Source: Watersipora subatra
Taxonomy: Eukaryota > Bryozoa > Gymnolaemata > Cheilostomatida > Watersiporidae
Direction: 5' to 3'
Length of the DNA: 64,000 bases
Assembly: GCF_963576615.1 (NCBI RefSeq)
Contig: NC_088711.1
Location: 6,944,001-7,008,000 of the forward strand
Positions 51,619-64,000 of the stretch are shown here, piece by piece (the stretch's first letter is position 1; every line of letters begins with the position of its first letter). Both the position numbers and the translations under genes were made by a program. The notes below the pieces were generated by a model that searched no databases, was not told the DNA's origin, and saw only the letters and a program-made list of their open reading frames with translations.

Positions 51619-51807
51619 TTACTTGGTGAGAATATGTGAATAGTCATAAGACAAAACAGACTGCACAGGTGTTAATCCCATTTCTTGTGTGCTGTATGCA
51701 TCGCTGTATGAGTAGGATTTGTTAAAAGTTCTGCTGCTCTTCTCATAAGAAACCGACTCCGGAAATACAGCCAGAGATCCGTAACGGGAACTCTTATTGT
51801 TTGTTAG
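51619..51807 (-). CDS. Candidate 3' exon of the unknown gene at 51998-52558
   Basis: An open 63-codon stretch (ending TAA at 51619) follows a good acceptor TATTTCTTCAG. The peptide is Ser/Tyr-rich (TFNKSYSYSDAYSTQEMG). It could join the upstream exon through a weak in-phase donor GTAGCA (after QHK), but that exon also has its own stop after LFQ, so the link is uncertain. Confidence 0.3.
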   Translation of the reverse strand, partial: LTNNKSSRYGSLAVFPESVSYEKSSRTFNKSYSYSDAYSTQEMGLTPVQSVLSYDYSHILTK

Positions 51808-51997
51808 CTGAAGAAATAAAGACATGCCGGAGTTGAGAAAGTATTACTATATTTAATTTTCTTACATAGTAAAAACTAAAACAGTGGAATATACCATCTA
51901 TATATAACCTACACTAACAAATGTACTATGGTCTTATGAACAATAAGGTAACAGTCAGGGTGTCGCCAGCAACAGCTTCTCTAGTTATATTTATTTA

Positions 51998-52558
51998 TTA
52001 CTGGAATAATTGTTTTAATTCTGCTACTTTGTGCTGAAAAAACGTTTCAGAGTCTGTAATAACTTCAGGAGCTGAGGCTCTATCGAGTCTCCTAGGGCTA
52101 TGTTTGGAAACTTTGAGTGATCGTCTAAACGTAGGAAAGTTTTGGTCAACGTATAAGTTGTGTTTGCTATTTGGCCATGACCTTGGTCTCACCTTGCTGG
52201 AGCGAGGTGATATGCCTGGACTAACATTCACACTATTGATCTCCTTTGTGTGCCAAGATGATTCCCTAGATACCGCTGGTGATGCCTGTCGGCTGGCTAA
52301 TGGCAGCGTGTTGAGGCGAGTTCTCTCATAAAAATGTTTAGCTCTTTCTTCCTCGAGTTGTCTCACCTCGTCCGCATAATATTCCCGTTTGATGATTTTA
52401 GGTCTGTAGACCGGTCTGCTTTGAATCGCCTGCATCCGCAGAAGGTGGTGATTATATTTCCTCTCCCACAAGTAGCGATCCTTACTGCTTGCATTTTTGT
52501 TGACGGATTCTAGTTCTGGCTGAAAATGTGGTTTATGCCAGAGATTGCGACCTGCCAT
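51998..52558 (-). CDS. Unrecognised protein, 186 aa, Arg/Ser-rich
   Basis: ATG at 52558 (MAGRNLWHKPHFQPEL) to TAA at 51998. I do not recognise the family. The N-terminal half is basic with charged helix-like segments (DRYLWERKYNHHLLRMQ, EYYADEVRQLEEERAKHFYE); the middle is Ser/Pro/Arg-rich (NVSPGISPRSSKVRPRSWP); the end is helical again. There is no signal peptide or membrane segment. The composition resembles cytoskeletal or ciliary proteins, but this is only an impression. It starts 228 bp downstream of the Rab gene stop on the same strand and may continue into 51619-51807. Confidence 0.5.
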   Translation of the reverse strand: MAGRNLWHKPHFQPELESVNKNASSKDRYLWERKYNHHLLRMQAIQSRPVYRPKIIKREYYADEVRQLEEERAKHFYERTRLNTLPLASRQASPAVSRESSWHTKEINSVNVSPGISPRSSKVRPRSWPNSKHNLYVDQNFPTFRRSLKVSKHSPRRLDRASAPEVITDSETFFQHKVAELKQLFQ

Positions 52559-52785
52559 GACACGTCATACACAGCAGTTTGCTACATGCAAAAAGAATGC
52601 AAGTCAATTAAGGAATGGTTAGCTGTAGGGAGCACCACTCTATCCACTAATTCTGCAAGCTGTTATGTCTCTCTTTACTAGTTCATATACTATTAAATTA
52701 CTATGTTAAAAATGTAAATGGTTTCAAATTCCAGAATCAGATATAATGAATCGTATCTTGGCACTGAGAAATGAGTCCTTTTTCA

Positions 52786-60668
<7,883 letters not shown>

Positions 60669-61819
60669 TGAAAAAATTGTTGTTTGTTTCAGCAAAGTTA
60701 AGACTGTCTGCAACAAAGCGTGAGATTTCAAGTGTGGAAGCCAGCTTAGGCTTAGTTAATATTTTAAGGGCAACTTTGTGAAAACAAGCAAAGAGAGTTA
60801 TTTTATTGTACATTATATGAATAGTTTAGGCCCTACTTATAAAAATGGTGAGCCAGGTAATTTTGTGGAATGAATTGTCAGCAGGAGCTTAGAATACTTG
60901 GAGTGGACACATTTCATGCTATTGAGAATGCATATTCTTCATGAAATAATTATAAATATATAATGTGAATGGTCTGACGCATACCTCAACAATAAACACA
61001 CACACAAGCACGCACACACACCTTATGAATGGACAAGTGCATCTCGTGGAAATGTGCATACACTTATTATGTAAATACACGTGAAAATACCTTGCAAATA
61101 GGCTACACATACCTTTTGAAGGGTGAACTGTATCTCACATTGGCATCACTCATCAATGAATAGCTATGTCGGTCTGAGCAAACTTGCAAGAGTCTGGTCA
61201 CAAATTACAGTCTTCAAATCAATAAAAATTAACAATTGAACAGCCGTGCCGCTGAGTAAGCGCCCGCCGTAGGATGACACGCTGATAAGAGGGGCAGCGG
61301 TCAGCTACTCGACAGCTCCTTTGAGTGTGGCGCAACAGATTATATGAAGCTTGACGAAGGGATAATTACTGCTTGAAATGCAATTAGCCACATTTACTAT
61401 GGAAGAGGATCAATATCTATATATATGCAAAGTCAGGTCTTATATACAATGCTGATATGTTAATCAAAAGAGAAGCACGATGCATACTCATGGGGCATCT
61501 TGTTATTCAATCACATAACATGCCTGATATCATTGTCGATGTCGATTGCGAACAAATAAAATAACAAAATTAATGTGGAAATGCAACAAAATGGACGGTC
61601 TAGGTAAAATGCTGCAGTATATGAGAAAAAGAAACTTAAAAGTAAAGGCAGCTGTGTATCAAACTTGAAATAAGACAGATGACTAATATATAGCTGCAAG
61701 CCGTTCATCGAATAATCAATTATGTGAAGGGAGCCGCTCCTGTCCCACCAGTATGAAAGATTACAGGTTAATTACCCAATAGAGTTACAGTGTAAGGCCT
61801 AATTACTCTAGATCGACAA
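60669..61819. other. Intergenic stretch between DYNC2I2 3' end and Rab 5' end
   Basis: Should hold the Rab promoter and the DYNC2I2 3' UTR region. A CACACA-rich patch lies at 60994-61020. No gene recognised. Confidence 0.35.
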
Positions 61820-63882
61820 CTATTCATGAGAAGAGACGTCAGCGAGCTTGTTCAGCAGTTCTCTCTCGGCAGCGGATTCGACGGTCAGCTCATCATTCAG
61901 TCTCCAAACTTTGATTACTCCGAGTGCATCCCCCGAGGCCATGAGATGTCTCCTTTAACAGATGACGTTGATATACAAATCCCGAATTGCCAGTCAGAAA
62001 AGGAAGTAGAGTTCAAGTGACATGTCAGGGGTAATAGCAAGCTGTAAACCAAACCTAAGGGTAGGATAACTCAAGAAGAAAGCACCGGGGCTGAATTGAT
62101 TTTGAACATTAACTCTTACTGCTTAGAGTTGAACTCCATGGTGTAGATGGACTGCTTGGTAGGGCTGGCATCCAGTGACTCTACTGGGGTGGTCTCGCTC
62201 TTCCGCAGGTCATAGATGAGCAGTTGGCCATCTTGTGTGGTCACGGCTAGAACTAGCGGACGAATAGGAGACCAACGAGCGGCATACAGATAACCACACG
62301 CCGGTTCAATAACCACCAGAGGTTGAGTCTGTAATAGAGTGCAAGGGTAGAACAAGAGGCTAACACTACTATAATGGAATAAAAAAGTTGGGTAAAGGGC
62401 TAACACTCGACTCAACAAATATGTTTCCACATTGATGGAACATTGAAAAAATGATACGATATTTTTACTAGAAAAACCTGCTATGAGAAAATTTGCAGAC
62501 CGTAGTAAAATTGTGACTGATGCATTTATTATCATAGATCTAGAGTCTAGACAATTTGAACCTTGCTGGCAAAAGCAGCAACAATATATGTACAAATGAG
62601 ATCTTAAAATATAATTATTCACAGACCTGCAAAGAGCCTGATAGCACAACTTTTTAGTGATAACATTTGCAAATGGGAGAGTTTTGTTTTATTAATACAG
62701 GAGAGTATTGTGTACATTGATTATGATGAGGTGACCACAAGAGAGGATTTCATGCTGTACAATCTTCTTTATAAGATCTAAAATCGATAGCGTACTTACT
62801 AGAGCTAGAGCACTTGCATGCGCAGAGAGACACACAACATCGTGAGATGAAGACATGGAAGAATAGTTAAATAATGGAGGCTATTCTAATATAATGTATA
62901 CAAAATATCTCCAGTTGCCCAAAAACATTATCTCCCAATATAATGATGCGAAATGCAACCATTTGGATATACCTATAAATTTCAGTAAGTGGTTTGTGAG
63001 ATCGATACAAGTCATAATGGAACGATGGCTATGCTAGTAGCGGCATTACATTGCTAATTGAAATTTGATAACTTTCTGGTAGTAGCAACAGATCTGTGAA
63101 GATAGCTTATGGTTTGTAGTGTAAGTAAAAGACTTTGTATATATTGTAATATACATCGAGTTTAAATGAGAAAGGAGAAACAGTTGAAAGAAAATAAACA
63201 TTAGATAATTTCTAGACCTATAGATCGTTTGATTTTAAGATATCCACTCGTTATGAATGAAAATGCTGCGCGCTAAGGCAATTTACAAAGTCAATTAATC
63301 GTTTGACATTTGACCTCTTCAGAGAGGTGAGCTGACTTCCACCATAGAGATGTTGAGAAGCTTATGCGACCTCTACCTTAGCAATCTTTTGAACCCATTT
63401 AAAAAATCATATATAAGCAGCAAAGGCTTCGACATGTTTTTTAGCCAGAAAGAATGTTTTGTTTATAAGCTTCAGCGAGTTACCAATATGATGTTTGAGA
63501 TGCTTAACAGTTTAGCTTAATGACCCCCAGAGCAAAAACCTAAACATATTAGAACAGATTCTAGTTTATTTCACGCCACATTTTAGCTGTTAATTTGTTA
63601 CATTTCGAAGTTAAATCTTCAATACCTCCAGCCTGCTAAACATAAACACTGTAAAAATGATGAAAGCTAGTAATAGATATAGTATAAAACAGCCATCCGA
63701 GGGCATAGTGTGCTCTGCACTCACCTGTAAAACACTGTGTAGCCGGAGGGTCGTATCTGAGCTGCAAGAGAGAAGAAGGTTTCGGTGGTGTGGAGAGCCA
63801 GCCATTGAGTAAACAGGCCCGTGGTGGGGAGAGAAGGTGAATTTGACAGGATCGACCAAAGGAGTTGACTGGCTGCCGTCAC
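61820..63882 (-). CDS. DYNC2I2: DYNC2I2 (WDR34) dynein-2 intermediate chain, last three exons
   Basis: Cytoplasmic dynein-2 intermediate chain, a WD40 protein of the retrograde intraflagellar transport motor in cilia. Minus-strand exons 63725-63882, 62120-62328 and 61820-61952 join in phase (166 codons plus TAG). The first carries FTFSPHHGPVYSMAGSPHHR and CSSDTTLRLHSVLQ; the second YLYAARWSPIRPLVLAV, GQLLIYDLRKS and IYTMEFNSKQ; the third ASGDALGVIKVWRLNDEL, the final WD blade, and a short acidic tail. Wording and order match the C-terminal blades of WDR34 rather than WDR60 or dynein-1 chains. Upstream exons lie beyond the right edge. The intron 62329-63724 holds nothing further that I can support. 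Confidence 0.9.
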
Positions 63883-64000
63883 CTGCAATATCAGCTTCTG
63901 AAAATTAGCGTCTCTAAACTAAAAAATAGCGCAGAATAGTGAGAGTACATAAGCTCAAAGCATTTACACAGGCCGATATAATATCTGCATATCTATCGAA

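Noticed and set aside
62116-62649. Single 177-aa ORF as a gene
   Set aside because: Only 62120-62328 is a DYNC2I2 exon; the N-terminal part is intron read-through.

Overview
The window is animal nuclear DNA, most likely from a marine lophotrochozoan (mollusc, bryozoan, annelid or similar); the species cannot be fixed from sequence alone. It is AT-rich. Its genes are split into short exons with GT-AG introns, and minisatellite arrays, hAT and pogo-type DNA transposon relics, tRNA-derived SINEs and one copia LTR element sit in introns and gaps. There are no operons, Shine-Dalgarno sites or long bacterial-type ORFs.

Five genes can be named, and their exon chains were rebuilt by hand with matching splice phases. 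(1) 1543-10964, minus: SLC49A3-like major-facilitator transporter, 8 exons, 336 codons, C-terminus beyond the left edge. (2) 20884-43683, plus: gamma-glutamyltransferase family membrane protein, 16 exons, 615 aa, apparently complete, with several glutamate-pocket residues replaced. (3) 43855-46162, minus: ribosomal protein S20, 3 exons, 119 aa, tail-to-tail with the GGT gene and probably overlapping it at the 3' end. (4) 52786-60668, minus: Rab26/Rab37-type GTPase, 8 exons, 229 aa, ending in Cys-Cys. (5) 61820-63882, minus: last three exons of DYNC2I2 (WDR34), a dynein-2 intermediate chain. A further ORF at 51998-52558 (minus, 186 aa) looks coding but is not recognised.

Between SLC49A3 and GGT lies a decayed copia retrotransposon (13192-17697) with both LTRs, a 5-bp TTAAT target duplication and a primer-binding site matching the anticodon region of initiator tRNA-Met. 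RPS20 intron 1 holds a 1.1-kb hAT relic. A second hAT relic (47536-48788) keeps a possible zinc-finger remnant and carries a nested hAT MITE; a sister copy of that MITE lies at 19234-19422. All four hAT-type copies have perfect 8-bp target duplications.

The most unusual pattern is in the tandem arrays. About a dozen minisatellites sit in introns or flanks. Three of them (303-1552, 24516-24934, 31100-31720) grow directly out of an exon-intron boundary, so each unit carries an intact copy of the host gene's 5' splice site; two of these also carry an acceptor-like AG. Dozens of identical decoy donors therefore lie just downstream of the real one. The genes are unrelated in function and share no pathway; their adjacency looks like ordinary gene order.
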